DNA of 64,000 nucleotides from Streptomyces sp. SM11 (GCF_002910905.1 NZ_NEUE01000252.1:1-64000), one strand, 5' to 3'. Shown: positions 26,248-35,425, numbered from the stretch's first letter. Notes: generated from the letters alone by a model not told the origin. Translations and numbers: made by a program.

Positions 26248-26285
26248 GAGCGGCGGTTCACCGGGCGACCGGTGGGCCGCCGCTC
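26248..26285. terminator. Bidirectional terminator between convergent genes
   Basis: GAGCGGCGGTTCACCGG and CCGGTGGGCCGCCGCTC form a 17-bp stem (two G-T pairs possible on one strand) with a 4-nt loop GCGA. It lies directly between the esterase repeat array and the stop of the convergent SnoaL-like gene. Confidence 0.85.
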
Positions 26286-26762
26286 TCAGTAGCGCTCGAC
26301 CAGGTGCTCGCGGCCGGCCGGAGGCTCGTACGACTCGGGCCAGAAGTCCGTCACCCCGGTGATCAGCCCCTGCTCGTCGAACGTGAAGAAGTGAATGGCG
26401 TCCAACTCCTGCGACGGCTGCCCCGGCTGCTCCCCCGTCACGGTGAACCCGGTCCGGGCCGCGGCCTGCCGGCCCTCCGCGTCGGCGACGATCCGCTCGA
26501 CCCGGACGTGCCAGTCGCCCGGATACTCCTGGTTGAACCGGAGATACCGCTCCTTGCCGCGGATCCGCTCCCGCGTCTGCGGCAGGTCGTACACCACGCC
26601 CTCGGCGAGGGTCGACCCGAACGCGCTCCAGTCGCGCGCCTCGGCCGCCGTCCAGTACGCCTCCACCGCCCCGCGCAGCGCGGCCGTCGTCGTCCCGGGC
26701 GTGGTGCTGGAAGTCGTCCCGGGCGTGGCTCCGCCCGCCGTTCCGCCTGTCATGTCGGTCAT
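26286..26762 (-). CDS. SnoaL/NTF2-like domain protein
   Basis: ATG 26762 (M-T-D-M-T-G-G) or the ATG at 26753 starts a protein of about 158 residues; neither has a strong ribosome site. The first 30 residues are a Thr/Gly/Pro-rich tail. The rest is an NTF2-like cone: an N-terminal helix A-V-E-A-Y-W-T-A-A-E-A-R-D-W, F-G-S-T-L-A-E-G-V-V-Y-D, R-G-K-E-R-Y-L-R-F-N, and strands ending H-F-F-T-F-D-E-Q-G-L-I-T-G-V. Members range from polyketide cyclases to scaffolds, and no catalytic role can be assigned. The frame continues upstream without a stop into a methyltransferase relic, which is not considered part of this gene. Confidence 0.78.
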   Translation of the reverse strand: MTDMTGGTAGGATPGTTSSTTPGTTTAALRGAVEAYWTAAEARDWSAFGSTLAEGVVYDLPQTRERIRGKERYLRFNQEYPGDWHVRVERIVADAEGRQAAARTGFTVTGEQPGQPSQELDAIHFFTFDEQGLITGVTDFWPESYEPPAGREHLVERY

Positions 26763-26794
26763 GGAAACGAGTGTGGCCCCCAGCACTGACAATC

Positions 26795-27053
26795 GGCCGG
26801 AGAAGCCGTGCGAGGCGGCCGCGACGAACGACGCCCGGTCCGGGCCCAGCTCCAGCGTTCCGGCCAGCCCCCGGGCGGTCTCGACGGCGGGTTCGGGGAA
26901 GTCGAGGCCCACCACCCTGTGCGGCGCCGCGCCGCGCCCAGGAAAGGGTGTCCACACCGGTATGGCACTGGCGGTGCAGCAGGGTCCTCCCGGTGACGTC
27001 GCCGACCTCAGCCGGTTCGAAGGCGCGCGCTCGCCCCAGCGCGCGCGGTTGGC
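26795..27053 (-). pseudogene. SAM-dependent methyltransferase N-terminal relic in three frames
   Basis: Read on the minus strand from 27053, pieces of a class I methyltransferase appear in order but in different frames. They are A-N-R-A-R-W-G-E-R-A-P, then E-V-G-D-V-T-G-R-T-L-L-H-R-Q-C-H-T-G-V-D, D-T-L-S-W-A-R-R-G-A, then V-V-G-L-D-F-P-E-P-A-V-E-T-A-R. The last two are the SAM-binding motif I/II region. At least two frameshifts separate them, and the remaining 150 residues of the enzyme are missing. It is a decayed gene directly upstream of the SnoaL-like gene. Confidence 0.65.
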
Positions 27054-27207
27054 GTCACGGCAGCCGTCCGGAGTCGGGGAGTACGTGGCCGGAAAGCCGC
27101 CCGAGGCTCGGGAGGGTCACGAGTGGCTATTCGGCGCCCTCCGGCCCCGTGGGGGCGACGGGCGCGGAATTACCTTGTTTCTCTCGGACCAGGGATTCAA
27201 TACAGCG

Positions 27208-27296
27208 ATTCGAACCGGGATTTCGAACCGGGCTTTAGATCCGGGCTTTCGAACCAGGAGTGCGGACCGGTTTCGGACCGGCATTGCGGACCGCCA
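27208..27296 (+). repeat. Degenerate 13-bp tandem repeat ahead of the peptidase gene
   Basis: About seven copies of a 13-bp unit near TTTCGAACCGGGC are arrayed: ATTCGAACCGGGA, TTTCGAACCGGGC, TTTAGATCCGGGC, TTTCGAACCAGGA, then GTGCGGACCGG, TTTCGGACCGGCA and TTGCGGACCGCCA. It ends 60 bp ahead of the S9 peptidase start. Divergence between copies shows age. A promoter or protein-binding role is only a guess. Confidence 0.85.
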
Positions 27297-27355
27297 GAAG
27301 GAAGGGTTTCCGAATCCCGTCACGGGCCGGCCGCGGGATCGGGTTGGATAGGAGC

Positions 27356-29173
27356 ATGACGACTGATGCAGCAGCTGTGCCCGACTGGGAGATGCGGTTC
27401 CGTGCGCCTCGTGTCTCGCTGCCCGACTGGGCCGAGGACGCCCCCGACCGCGCGCTGTTCGTCTCGAACGCCACCGGGACCTACGAGCTGTACGCGTGGG
27501 ACCGGGCGAGCGGGCGGCAGCGCCAGGTCACCGACCGGCCGAACGGCACGACGGACGGGGTGCTGACACCGGACGGCGAAGCGATCTGGTGGTTCAGCGA
27601 CACCGACGGCGACGAGTTCGGGGTGTGGATGCGCCAGCCGTTCGACGGCGGGGAGGACGAGCCGGCCGCCCCGGGCCTCGCGCCCTCCTACCCGGCGGGC
27701 CTGGCCATCGGACGGGACGGTTCGGCGGTGATCGGCCGCTCGACCGACGAGGACGGCACGACGGTCCACCTGGTGCGGAAGCCGGGCGGCGAGCCCGTGG
27801 AGATCTACCGGCACCGGGAGTCCGCGGGGGTCGGGGACCTCTCCCACGACGGGACCCTGATCGCGCTGGAGCACACCGAGCACGGCGACGCGATGCACTC
27901 CGCGCTGCGCGTGGTGCGCCCGGACGGCTCCACGGTGGCCGAGCTGGACGACACCGAGGGCGGCACGAAGGAGCTGGGGCTCGCCGTGCTGGGCTTCGCG
28001 CCGGTGGCCGGGGACTCCCGGCTGCTCGTCGGGCATCAGCGCCGGGGCCGCTGGGAGCCGATGATCTGGGACCCGGTCTCGGGCACGGAGACCGCGCTGC
28101 CGGTCGACCTGCCGGGCGATGTGGGGGCCGAGTGGTATCCGGACGGCTCCGCGCTGCTCATCGAGCACGGCTTCGAGGCCCGCAGCGAACTGTGGCGGTA
28201 CGAGCCGGGGGCCCCGGAGCCCGTGCGCGTGGAGACCCCCGCCGGCACGGTGTCGGGCGCCACGGCCCGCCCGGACGGCACGGTGGAGTATCTGTGGTCC
28301 TCGGCCGCGCAGCCGCCCGTGGTGCGGTCGACGAGCGGCGCGGTGGTCCTGGACCCGCCCGGGGCGAAGGCCCCGCCGTCGGTGCCCGTCGAGGACGCGT
28401 GGGTGGAGGGGCCGGGCGGCCGGATCCACGCCCTCGTGCAGAAGCCCGCCACCGGCGAAGGGCCCTTCCCCACGATCTTCGAGATCCACGGCGGGCCGAC
28501 CTGGCACGACAGTGACGCGTTCGCCTCCGGACCCGCCGCCTGGGTGGACCACGGCTTCGCGGTCGTCCGGGTCAACTACCGGGGCTCGACCGGCTACGGC
28601 CGCGCCTGGACGGACGCGCTGAAGCACCGGGTCGGTCTGATCGAGCTGGAGGACATCGCGGCCGTGCGGGACTGGTCGGTGGCGTCCGGGCTCGCGGACC
28701 CGGCCCGCATGGTCCTGGCCGGCGGTTCGTGGGGTGGCTATCTGACCCTGCTCGGCCTCGGCACCCAGCCCGACTCCTGGGCGCTGGGGCTGGCGGCCGT
28801 GCCCGTCGCGGACTACGTCACGGCGTACCACGACGAGATGGAGGCCCTGAAGGCGATGGACCGCACGCTGCTGGGCGGCACGCCGGAGGAGGTTCCCGAG
28901 CGCTTCGAGGCCTCGTCCCCGCTGAGTTACGTCGACGCGGTGCGCGCGCCCCTCTACATCTCGGCGGGCGTCAACGATCCACGCTGCCCCATCCGTCAGG
29001 TGGAGAACTACGTGGACCGGCTCGCGGCGCGCGGCGCGGTCCACGAGGTGTACCGGTACGACGCCGGGCACGGCTCCCTCGTGGTGGAGGAGCGGATCAA
29101 GCAGGTGCGGCTGGAGTTGGAGTTCGCCCTGAAGCACCTGGGAGAAGGCGCGGTGGCCGGTTCGGCGGGGTGA
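27356..29173 (+). CDS. S9-family prolyl oligopeptidase-like serine peptidase
   Basis: ATG 27356 (GGAG just upstream) starts a 605-residue cytoplasmic protein. The first ~370 residues form a beta-propeller-like domain with repeated blade signatures (F-V-S-N-A-T-G-T-Y-E-L-Y-A-W-D, T-P-D-G-E-A-I-W-W-F, S-H-D-G-T-L-I-A-L). The C-terminal ~230 residues are an alpha/beta hydrolase: F-E-I-H-G-G-P-T-W-H, G-G-S-W-G-G-Y with nucleophile Ser (~457), G-V-N-D-P-R-C-P-I with the Asp, and D-A-G-H-G-S with the His. It is expected to cleave short peptides or act as an acylaminoacyl-peptidase. The in-frame extension to 27260 runs through the 13-bp repeat and is rejected. The SURF1 gene follows 85 bp later. Confidence 0.92.
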   Translation: MTTDAAAVPDWEMRFRAPRVSLPDWAEDAPDRALFVSNATGTYELYAWDRASGRQRQVTDRPNGTTDGVLTPDGEAIWWFSDTDGDEFGVWMRQPFDGGEDEPAAPGLAPSYPAGLAIGRDGSAVIGRSTDEDGTTVHLVRKPGGEPVEIYRHRESAGVGDLSHDGTLIALEHTEHGDAMHSALRVVRPDGSTVAELDDTEGGTKELGLAVLGFAPVAGDSRLLVGHQRRGRWEPMIWDPVSGTETALPVDLPGDVGAEWYPDGSALLIEHGFEARSELWRYEPGAPEPVRVETPAGTVSGATARPDGTVEYLWSSAAQPPVVRSTSGAVVLDPPGAKAPPSVPVEDAWVEGPGGRIHALVQKPATGEGPFPTIFEIHGGPTWHDSDAFASGPAAWVDHGFAVVRVNYRGSTGYGRAWTDALKHRVGLIELEDIAAVRDWSVASGLADPARMVLAGGSWGGYLTLLGLGTQPDSWALGLAAVPVADYVTAYHDEMEALKAMDRTLLGGTPEEVPERFEASSPLSYVDAVRAPLYISAGVNDPRCPIRQVENYVDRLAARGAVHEVYRYDAGHGSLVVEERIKQVRLELEFALKHLGEGAVAGSAG

Positions 29174-29258
29174 ACCCGGGCCGCGGGCGGGCGTGAGGGC
29201 CGGATGAATCACGGACCCCGCTCCGGGAGCCCGGGGCGGGCAACCGTACCTTTGAGGG

Positions 29259-30107
29259 GTGTACCGGTTCCTGCTGACCCCGCGATGGTGGGGGATCAAC
29301 CTCTTCGTCGTGCTGGCCATCCCGTTCTGCGTGTTCATGGGCACCTGGCAGCTCGGCCGCTTCGAGGACCGTGTGCAGTCGCACGAACAGGCGGAGAAGC
29401 AGCCCGATCCCAGCACGCGGGCCGCGAAACCCCTGGACGAGCTGCTGCCCGTCGACAAGGTGACGTCCGGCCGCCCGGCCGTCGCCACCGGCACGTACGC
29501 CGACCAGTTCCTGGTGCCCGGCCGTGAACTGGACGACCGGCAGGGCTTCTACGTCCTGAGTCTGCTGCGTATGGACAGCGGCAAGGCCCTGCCGGTGGTA
29601 CGGGGCTGGCTGCCCGGTTCCGCGAGCGACGCCCGGGTGCCCGCGGCGCCGGGGGGCGAGGTCACGGTGACCGGCGACCTCCAGGCCTCCGAGAACGCCC
29701 ACAGCGACGGGGTCGACGCCCGGGGCGGACTCCCCGGGGGCCAGGTCGGCATGATCAGCGCCGCGACCCTGGTGAACCTCGTCCCGTACGACGTGTACGA
29801 CGCCTGGGTGACGCTTCCCGAGGCCGGGGCGGGCGCTACGGGCGGGGCGATGAAGCCCGTGCCCGCGGCGGCCCCGCAGGGCAGCGGCCTCGATCTGAAG
29901 GCCTTCCAGAACCTCGGGTACACGGGCGAGTGGTTCGTCTTCGCCGGCTTCGTGCTCTTCATGTGGTTCCGACTGGTGCGCCGCGAGGCCGAGGCCGTGC
30001 GCGACATCGCATTCGGCCTCGTCCCGGAAGACGAGCAGGACCCGTCCTCGCCGCAGGACGGGTCGTCCTCGCCGGACTACGACGTGGCGAGTACGCCCGT
30101 GCGGTAG
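29259..30107 (+). CDS. SURF1-family cytochrome oxidase assembly protein
   Basis: The GTG start at 29259 gives 282 residues. The family layout is clear: a first membrane helix (W-W-G-I-N-L-F-V-V-L-A-I-P-F-C-V-F), the signature G-T-W-Q-L-G-R directly after it, a periplasmic domain with G-R-P-A-V-A-T-G-T-Y and V-V-R-G-W-L-P-G, and a second helix near the C-terminus (W-F-V-F-A-G-F-V-L-F-M-W-F-R). SURF1 proteins help insert haem into aa3-type oxidases. The C-terminal tail is acidic and low in complexity and overlaps the end of the convergent gene by about 30 bp. Confidence 0.92.
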   Translation: MYRFLLTPRWWGINLFVVLAIPFCVFMGTWQLGRFEDRVQSHEQAEKQPDPSTRAAKPLDELLPVDKVTSGRPAVATGTYADQFLVPGRELDDRQGFYVLSLLRMDSGKALPVVRGWLPGSASDARVPAAPGGEVTVTGDLQASENAHSDGVDARGGLPGGQVGMISAATLVNLVPYDVYDAWVTLPEAGAGATGGAMKPVPAAAPQGSGLDLKAFQNLGYTGEWFVFAGFVLFMWFRLVRREAEAVRDIAFGLVPEDEQDPSSPQDGSSSPDYDVASTPVR

Positions 30108-31282
30108 ACCGTGCCCGAGCAGGCGTTGGGGATCTTCGTCTCCGCGGTGGGCGCTCCCGCCTCCGGGGTGTGCGTCACCGCGACGCTGCCCTCCGCCCTG
30201 CCCCCGTCCTCGCGCAGCGACTGCGCCTCGACGCCGGACTGATCGGTGCCCTCGCCGACCGATCCGCCGACGCCGTCCGCCGACGGGGTCGGGCTCGGTG
30301 ACGGGCCCACGGCCGGACAACTGTCGGCCGGCACCCAGGCGAACCGCACCTCGTACGCCATGGCCGGCTTCAGCAGCACCGTGCCCGGCTCCTGCGAGGG
30401 GTCCGGCAGCCCGGGGGCCGCGTCGCCCGCGGCGTGCTGGACGACGCCGATCTTGAGCGGGTCGGCCGCGCCGATGGCGGTGACGCCCACCGTGCCGTTG
30501 CTGCTGACCGTGCAGACCTTGCCGGACACGTTGGCGATCTTGAAGCTGCCGTAGACCGTGCCGTCGGTCCCCGGCGCGTCGGTGCCCGCGGAGGCGACGC
30601 CGAGCTGGCTCGGGTCGCAGACCGGCAGGGCCGCGAAACCCGGGCTGGGGGAGGCGGTCTCCTCGCCCGTCACCGCGCCGTCGGGGTCACCGCCCTCGCC
30701 TTCGGTCGGGCTGGGGTCCGGGGCGGCCTCGCCGACGCCGCCCTCCCTCTCGCGCTCGGTGGGCTCCACGATCCGCGGTCCGGGCTCCTCCGGGCCGCTG
30801 TCGTCCCCGTTGCCGCCCTGGACCTGTTCGCCGTGCCCGGCGATGGCGGGGCGGGCGGTGGACGGGCCGTCCGAGGCCGCGACATGGACGAAGGCGGGGA
30901 CGGCGGTGCCGATCAGCAGGGCCGCGGCGGCCGCCCCGACGACGGCCTGCCGTCGCCTGGCCCGGCGGGCGGGGACGGCGCGGTGGAGATGTTCGAGGGT
31001 CCCCTCGGAGGGAGCGAGCTCGCACACCGCACCCCGCAGCATGCTGCGCAGGGCCACCTCGTCCAGCTCGTCGGGTTCCTCGCCGGCCTCGTACTCCACC
31101 AGCACGGGCCGCGCGGGTTCCGGGGTCTCCCCCGGTCCGGGCCCCGCGCTCCCGCCGTACGGGCGGTCCGGACCGGTGTGCGGAGTCTCCTCCGGCCCGT
31201 GGTTCACCATTCCTTTTCCCGTCGGGTCATTCTCGTTCCTGTGCTCGGGGCCCTGTCCGGGGCGCTGCTCGGGCCCGCTCAC
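30077..31282 (-). CDS. Membrane-anchored protein coupled to SigE-type sigma factor (possible anti-sigma)
   Basis: 401 residues. The first ~110 are cytoplasmic and include an acidic segment (Y-E-A-G-E-E-P-D-E-L-D-E-V-A-L-R) and a basic stretch R-R-A-R-R-R-Q before one membrane helix (residues 112-135). The remainder is an extracytoplasmic, Ser/Pro/Glu-rich region with four Cys. The start overlaps the stop of the sigma-factor gene by four bases (ATGA), so it is co-translated with it. Single-pass topology and coupling fit an anti-sigma factor or membrane sensor, but no zinc-binding H-X3-C-X2-C motif is visible, so the role is inferred. It overlaps the SURF1 3' end tail-to-tail. Confidence 0.8.
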   Translation of the reverse strand: MSGPEQRPGQGPEHRNENDPTGKGMVNHGPEETPHTGPDRPYGGSAGPGPGETPEPARPVLVEYEAGEEPDELDEVALRSMLRGAVCELAPSEGTLEHLHRAVPARRARRRQAVVGAAAAALLIGTAVPAFVHVAASDGPSTARPAIAGHGEQVQGGNGDDSGPEEPGPRIVEPTEREREGGVGEAAPDPSPTEGEGGDPDGAVTGEETASPSPGFAALPVCDPSQLGVASAGTDAPGTDGTVYGSFKIANVSGKVCTVSSNGTVGVTAIGAADPLKIGVVQHAAGDAAPGLPDPSQEPGTVLLKPAMAYEVRFAWVPADSCPAVGPSPSPTPSADGVGGSVGEGTDQSGVEAQSLREDGGRAEGSVAVTHTPEAGAPTAETKIPNACSGTVYRTGVLATS

Positions 31283-31941
31283 GTCTGGGCCTCCATCACG
31301 ACGCGCAGCGCCGCGATACCCCGGGAACCGTACGCCTTGACCGACCCCAGGGAGACACCCAGCGTCTCGGCGACCTGGGCCTCCGTCATGTCCGCGAAGT
31401 AGCGCAGCACCAGCACCTCGCGCTGGCGTCGCTGAAGGCCCTTCATCGCCTTGATCAGCGCGTCCCGCTCCAGCTGGTCGTAGGCGCCCTCCTCCGCGCT
31501 CGCCATGTCCGGCATCGGCTTGGAGAGCAGCTTCAGTCCGAGGATGCGGCGGCGCAGTGCGGAGCGCGAGAGGTTGACCACGGTCTGGCGGAGATACGCG
31601 AGGGTCTTCTCCGGCTCGCGGACCCGGTTGCGCGCGGAGTGCACGCGGATGAACGCCTCCTGCACCACGTCCTCGCAGGACGCGGTGTCGTCCAGCAGCA
31701 GGGCCGCGAGGCCCAGTAGGGAGCGGTAGTGGGCGCGATAGGTCTCGGTGAGGTGGTCGACCGTGGTTCCAGCTGCCACCGCCTCGTCAGCGCCCCCGCG
31801 CTGCGAGGGCAGCTGGGCCGGGCGCGCAGCGGGCATGGGCGCGATCACCGGCATGCCGCCGGGCGCGCGGGGCCGCCGGAGCGGACGCGCCGACGCGCCT
31901 CGCAACGGGCCCACCACGGTGATGTCGAGAACCTCTGCCAC
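31279..31941 (-). CDS. ECF RNA polymerase sigma factor, SigE family
   Basis: 220 residues from a GTG at 31941 (weak ribosome site; internal ATGs near residue 30 are alternatives). After a Pro/Arg-rich leader, region 2 is seen as Y-R-A-H-Y-R-S-L-L-G-L-A and C-E-D-V-V-Q-E-A-F-I-R-V-H. Region 4 is seen as L-Q-R-R-Q-R-E-V-L-V-L-R-Y-F-A-D-M-T-E-A-Q-V and L-G-V-S-L-G-S-V-K. This is the SigE/SigL-like ECF subgroup abundant in Streptomyces. It is co-transcribed with the membrane protein downstream, which probably controls it. From memory, a related sigma gene also lies next to asd in S. coelicolor. Confidence 0.93.
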   Translation of the reverse strand: MAEVLDITVVGPLRGASARPLRRPRAPGGMPVIAPMPAARPAQLPSQRGGADEAVAAGTTVDHLTETYRAHYRSLLGLAALLLDDTASCEDVVQEAFIRVHSARNRVREPEKTLAYLRQTVVNLSRSALRRRILGLKLLSKPMPDMASAEEGAYDQLERDALIKAMKGLQRRQREVLVLRYFADMTEAQVAETLGVSLGSVKAYGSRGIAALRVVMEAQT

Positions 31942-32213
31942 GCCTGTTGGACACGCTGCCCCCCGTCAGGGTTGTACGCGGACGGTGCCACGTTCGGCAC
32001 TGTGCGACATGCCCTCATACGTACCTGCTCTTCCCCAAATGCCCCGTCATAGCGTCCGGTCACGCAAGAAGTGACCGCATAGACGCCGCCCGGCCGAAGT
32101 TCGGTTGCAGATGGCCGGGAGATCATCGTCGGATACGACAACGCCCCAGCTCAAGAGGTTCAGACCAGCGAATTGCTCATAGGGCGTTCACAGATCCTAC
32201 AAAACAGGTTCGA

Positions 32214-33287
32214 TCATCCCCGCGGAAATTCAGCGGCGACCGATTCGGCGATCTGCGCCACGTTCAAAGCCGCACCTTTTCGGAGATTGTCACCGCAAAG
32301 GAACATTTCCAGGGCATGCGGATCGTCCATCGACCGCCGGACCCGGCCCACCCAGGTGGGATCGGTACCGACCACATCCGACGGAGTGGGGAAGTCTCCG
32401 GACTCCGGGTTGTCGAACAGCACCACGCCGGGGGCTGTCGCCAGGATCTCGTGCGCCTTGCCGACGGCGACCTCGTTCTCGAAGCGGGCGTGCACGGACA
32501 TCGAGTGCGTCGCGACGACGGGAACGTACACACAGGTCGCGGTGGCCTTGAGAGCCGGCAGGCCCAGCACCTTGCGGCACTCCTCGCGGATGGCGATCTC
32601 CTCGGAGGACCAGCCGTCCCCGGCGTCCGTACCGGCCCAGGGCACGACGTTCAGGGCGACGGGTGCGGCGAACGGGCTGTCCGCCGTGGCGGCCTCGTCA
32701 CCGAGGGCCCGGCGGACGTCCCCGGGCCGGGTGCCCAGCTCCGTGCCGGCCACCAGTGCCAGCTGCTCGCGCAGGGCCGCGACGCCGTCCCGGCCCGCAC
32801 CGCTGACCGCCTGGTAGGAGGAGACGATCAGCTCGCGCAGCCCGTACTCGGCGTGCAGCGCGCCGACCGCGACGATCAGCGACAGCGTGGTGCAGTTCGG
32901 GGACGCGACGATGCCGCGCGGCCGGAGCCGGGCGGCATGGGGGTTGATCTCCGGGACGACCAGCGGTACGTCGTCGTCGAGCCGGAAGGCCGCCGAGTCG
33001 TCGATGACGACGACGCCCTTGGCGGCGGCGATCGGGGCCCAGTGGGCGGACACGTCGTCCGGCACCAGGAAGAGGGCCACGTCGACGCCGTCGAACACGT
33101 CCTCGGTGAGCGCGAGGACCTCGCTCTCCTCACCGCGCACGACCAGCTTGCGGCCGGCCGAGCGCGGCGAGGCGACGAGTCTGACCTCGCCCCAGACATC
33201 CGCGTGCTGCGAGAGGATCCGGAGCATGACACCGCCGATCGCCCCGGTCGCGCCGACGACCGCGAGCGAAGGGCGGTGTGCGGTCAT
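32214..33287 (-). CDS. asd: Aspartate-semialdehyde dehydrogenase
   Basis: The ATG at 33287 overlaps the lysC stop (ATGA). The 357-residue enzyme has the NADP-binding G-A-T-G-A-I-G near the start and the active-site Cys in S-P-N-C-T-T-L, with the second-domain motifs A-G-R-D-G-V, E-E-C-R-K-V-L and H-S-M-S-V-H-A-R. It reduces aspartyl phosphate to the semialdehyde, feeding lysine/diaminopimelate, threonine and methionine synthesis. Operon partner and order (lysC then asd) are those of actinobacteria. The gene looks intact. Confidence 0.97.
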   Translation of the reverse strand: MTAHRPSLAVVGATGAIGGVMLRILSQHADVWGEVRLVASPRSAGRKLVVRGEESEVLALTEDVFDGVDVALFLVPDDVSAHWAPIAAAKGVVVIDDSAAFRLDDDVPLVVPEINPHAARLRPRGIVASPNCTTLSLIVAVGALHAEYGLRELIVSSYQAVSGAGRDGVAALREQLALVAGTELGTRPGDVRRALGDEAATADSPFAAPVALNVVPWAGTDAGDGWSSEEIAIREECRKVLGLPALKATATCVYVPVVATHSMSVHARFENEVAVGKAHEILATAPGVVLFDNPESGDFPTPSDVVGTDPTWVGRVRRSMDDPHALEMFLCGDNLRKGAALNVAQIAESVAAEFPRG

Positions 33288-34555
33288 CGGCCGGTGCCTC
33301 CGTAGACGACGGCCTCGTCGGAGTCGCTGTCGAGACCGAAGGCGGTGTGCACGGCGCGCACGGCCTCGTTGACGTCGTCGGCACGCGTGACCACCGAGAT
33401 ACGGATCTCGGATGTCGAGATCAGCTCGATGTTCACGCCCGCGTCGGACAGCGCCTCGAAGAATCCGGCCGTGACGCCCGGGTTGGTCTTCATGCCCGCG
33501 CCGACCAGGGAGATCTTCGCGATCTGGTCGTCGTAGCGGAGCGAGTCGAACCCGATGCTGCTCCTGGTCCGCTCCAGGGCGTCGATGGCCTTGCGGCCCT
33601 CGGCCTTGGGCAGGGTGAAGGAGATGTCCGTCAGGCCGGTCGTCGCGGCGGAGACGTTCTGCACCACCATGTCGATGTTGACCTCGGCGTTCGCGATGGC
33701 GCGGAAGATCGCGGCCGCCTCGCCCGGCTTGTCCGGGACGCCGACGACGGTGACCTTGGCCTCCGAGACGTCGTGGGCGACTCCGGAGATGATCGCGTGC
33801 TCCACCTGCTGGTCCCCTTGCGGCTCGTTGCTGACCCAGGTGCCGCGCAGTCCGGAGAAGGACGAGCGGACGTGGATCGGGATGTTGTAACGGCGTGCGT
33901 ACTCCACGCAGCGGTGCAGCAGCACCTTGGAGCCGGACGCGGCCAGCTCCAGCATGTCCTCGAAGGAGATCCACTCGATCTTCTTCGCCTTCTTCACGAC
34001 CCGGGGGTCCGCGGTGAAGACGCCGTCGACGTCGGTGTAGATCTCACAGACCTCGGCGTCCAGCGCGGCGGCCAGCGCGACAGCGGTCGTGTCCGACCCG
34101 CCGCGGCCGAGGGTGGTGATGTTCTTGCCCTCCTGGCTCACGCCCTGGAACCCGGCGACGATGGCGATGTTGCCCTCGTCGATCGAGGTCCGGATGCGGC
34201 CCGGCGTGACGTCGATGATGCGCGCTTTGTTGTGGACCGAGTCGGTGATGACACCGGCCTGGCTGCCCGTGAACGACTGGGCCTCATGGCCCAGGTTCTT
34301 GATCGCCATCGCCAGCAGGGCCATGGAGATCCGCTCGCCGGCGGTCAGCAGCATGTCGAACTCACGGCCGGCAGGGATCGGCGATACCTGCTCGGCGAGA
34401 TCTATCAACTCGTCCGTCGTGTCGCCCATCGCGGACACCACGACAACCACCTGGTTGCCGTTTCTCTTGGCGTCGACGACTCGCTTGGCAACCCGCTTGA
34501 TGCCCTCGGCATCGGCTACGGAGGAGCCTCCGTACTTCTGCACGACAAGGCCCAC
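33284..34555 (-). CDS. lysC: Aspartate kinase
   Basis: The GTG at 34555 is chosen because GAGGAG lies exactly five bases upstream; a frame from 34576 would place that site inside the gene. The protein (423 residues) begins [13 protein letters not shown], the ATP-binding start of the family. It has [12 protein letters not shown] in the kinase core and two C-terminal ACT domains ([25 protein letters not shown]) that bind Lys/Thr for feedback control. In actinobacteria the beta subunit is commonly made from an internal start in the same frame. It is coupled to asd downstream. Confidence 0.97.
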   Translation of the reverse strand: MGLVVQKYGGSSVADAEGIKRVAKRVVDAKRNGNQVVVVVSAMGDTTDELIDLAEQVSPIPAGREFDMLLTAGERISMALLAMAIKNLGHEAQSFTGSQAGVITDSVHNKARIIDVTPGRIRTSIDEGNIAIVAGFQGVSQEGKNITTLGRGGSDTTAVALAAALDAEVCEIYTDVDGVFTADPRVVKKAKKIEWISFEDMLELAASGSKVLLHRCVEYARRYNIPIHVRSSFSGLRGTWVSNEPQGDQQVEHAIISGVAHDVSEAKVTVVGVPDKPGEAAAIFRAIANAEVNIDMVVQNVSAATTGLTDISFTLPKAEGRKAIDALERTRSSIGFDSLRYDDQIAKISLVGAGMKTNPGVTAGFFEALSDAGVNIELISTSEIRISVVTRADDVNEAVRAVHTAFGLDSDSDEAVVYGGTGR

Positions 34556-34728
34556 GTGCGCTCCTCGCTCAGTCATTTCTGCGGTCGGCTCAGTTTAACG
34601 AGCAGTCCGGAATCGACCCGCCCATACCAGATGATGAGATGTCCCGCTCATCACCCGGTACGGCGTGTCGCCCCGAACCGCTCGTACGGGGCTGTTGCCC
34701 AGCCAGCCCGGGAGCACTCCCGTTTGTG

Positions 34729-34770
34729 TCCCAGCCCACACGATCGGGGCACATCCCAGCCCACACGATC
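34729..34770 (+). repeat. 17-bp direct repeat upstream of lysC
   Basis: TCCCAGCCCACACGATC occurs at 34729-34745 and again at 34754-34770, a 25-bp period. It lies about 175-215 bp upstream of the lysC start and just after the Uma2 stop. Function unknown. Confidence 0.8.
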
Positions 34771-34796
34771 CGGCGCGGTCGGGCGAGCCGGGACGG

Positions 34797-35375
34797 TCAG
34801 CCGGCGTACTCCTTGAGCTTCTCGGTGTCGAGCGTGAAGCCGACCGGTCCGGGCAGCTCGACGACCGCGCCGAAGGGCCGAGTGGTGGCGGAACGGTACG
34901 TACCCTTCTCCGGCTCGGTGAAGACGGTGACCGAGCACGCCTCACGGTCGACGAGCAGATAGACCGGAATGCCGGCCGCCGCGTAACCGTCGGGCTTCTC
35001 GACCCGGTCGCGCCGGTTGGTGTCCGCGTCACGGGAGGTGACTTCGACGGTCATCAGTACGCCGGTGGGGTCGGCCCATTCCCCCGCCCCGGCGAAGTGC
35101 TCGTCGGGTGCGAGGACGCCGTCGGGGCGGGCCCGGCCCTTGCGGCACGTCTCGATCGCCAGGCCCTGATCGGGAAAGAGCGACAGTTCCGGACGCCACT
35201 GCATGCACTGCCTCAGCAACCACATGACGATCGCCCCGTGATTGCCGTCGGGCGCGGGCTTGACCCGGACCTTTCCGTGGATGAACTCCAGCCGCACCAG
35301 TTCGGGTGCTCGGCTGGCGAGTTCCTCGAACTCCTCGACACTCATCTGGGGCTGGGCGGTGGTCCTGGGGGTCAC
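34797..35375 (-). CDS. Uma2-family (DUF820) putative endonuclease
   Basis: The GTG at 35375 is preceded by AAGGAGG seven bases upstream. The 192-residue protein has the restriction-endonuclease-like fold of the Uma2 family: R-L-E-F-I-H-G-K-V near the N-terminus, A-R-P-D-G-V-L-A-P-D as the P-D box, V-E-V-T-S-R-D as the E-X-(V/I)-S-like strand, and D-K/R-V-E-K-P-D-G-Y-A-A-A-G-I-P. Uma2 genes are numerous in Streptomyces and their substrate is unclear. It stands alone on the minus strand, 241 bp from the lysC start. Confidence 0.9.
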   Translation of the reverse strand: MTPRTTAQPQMSVEEFEELASRAPELVRLEFIHGKVRVKPAPDGNHGAIVMWLLRQCMQWRPELSLFPDQGLAIETCRKGRARPDGVLAPDEHFAGAGEWADPTGVLMTVEVTSRDADTNRRDRVEKPDGYAAAGIPVYLLVDREACSVTVFTEPEKGTYRSATTRPFGAVVELPGPVGFTLDTEKLKEYAG

Positions 35376-35425
35376 GGCGTCGCCTCCTTGCCTCCATGGT
35401 GCCCCGACCGGGATGTCCCGCACGC

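Noticed and set aside
25894-26955. Minus-strand frame with a long Gly-Leu-Arg repeat
   Set aside because: The repeat is only the 9-bp array read backwards; flanks are antisense to the esterase and shadow of the SnoaL gene.
27260-27355. Upstream extension of the S9 peptidase
   Set aside because: It translates the 13-bp repeat and basic low-complexity sequence; family starts agree with 27356.
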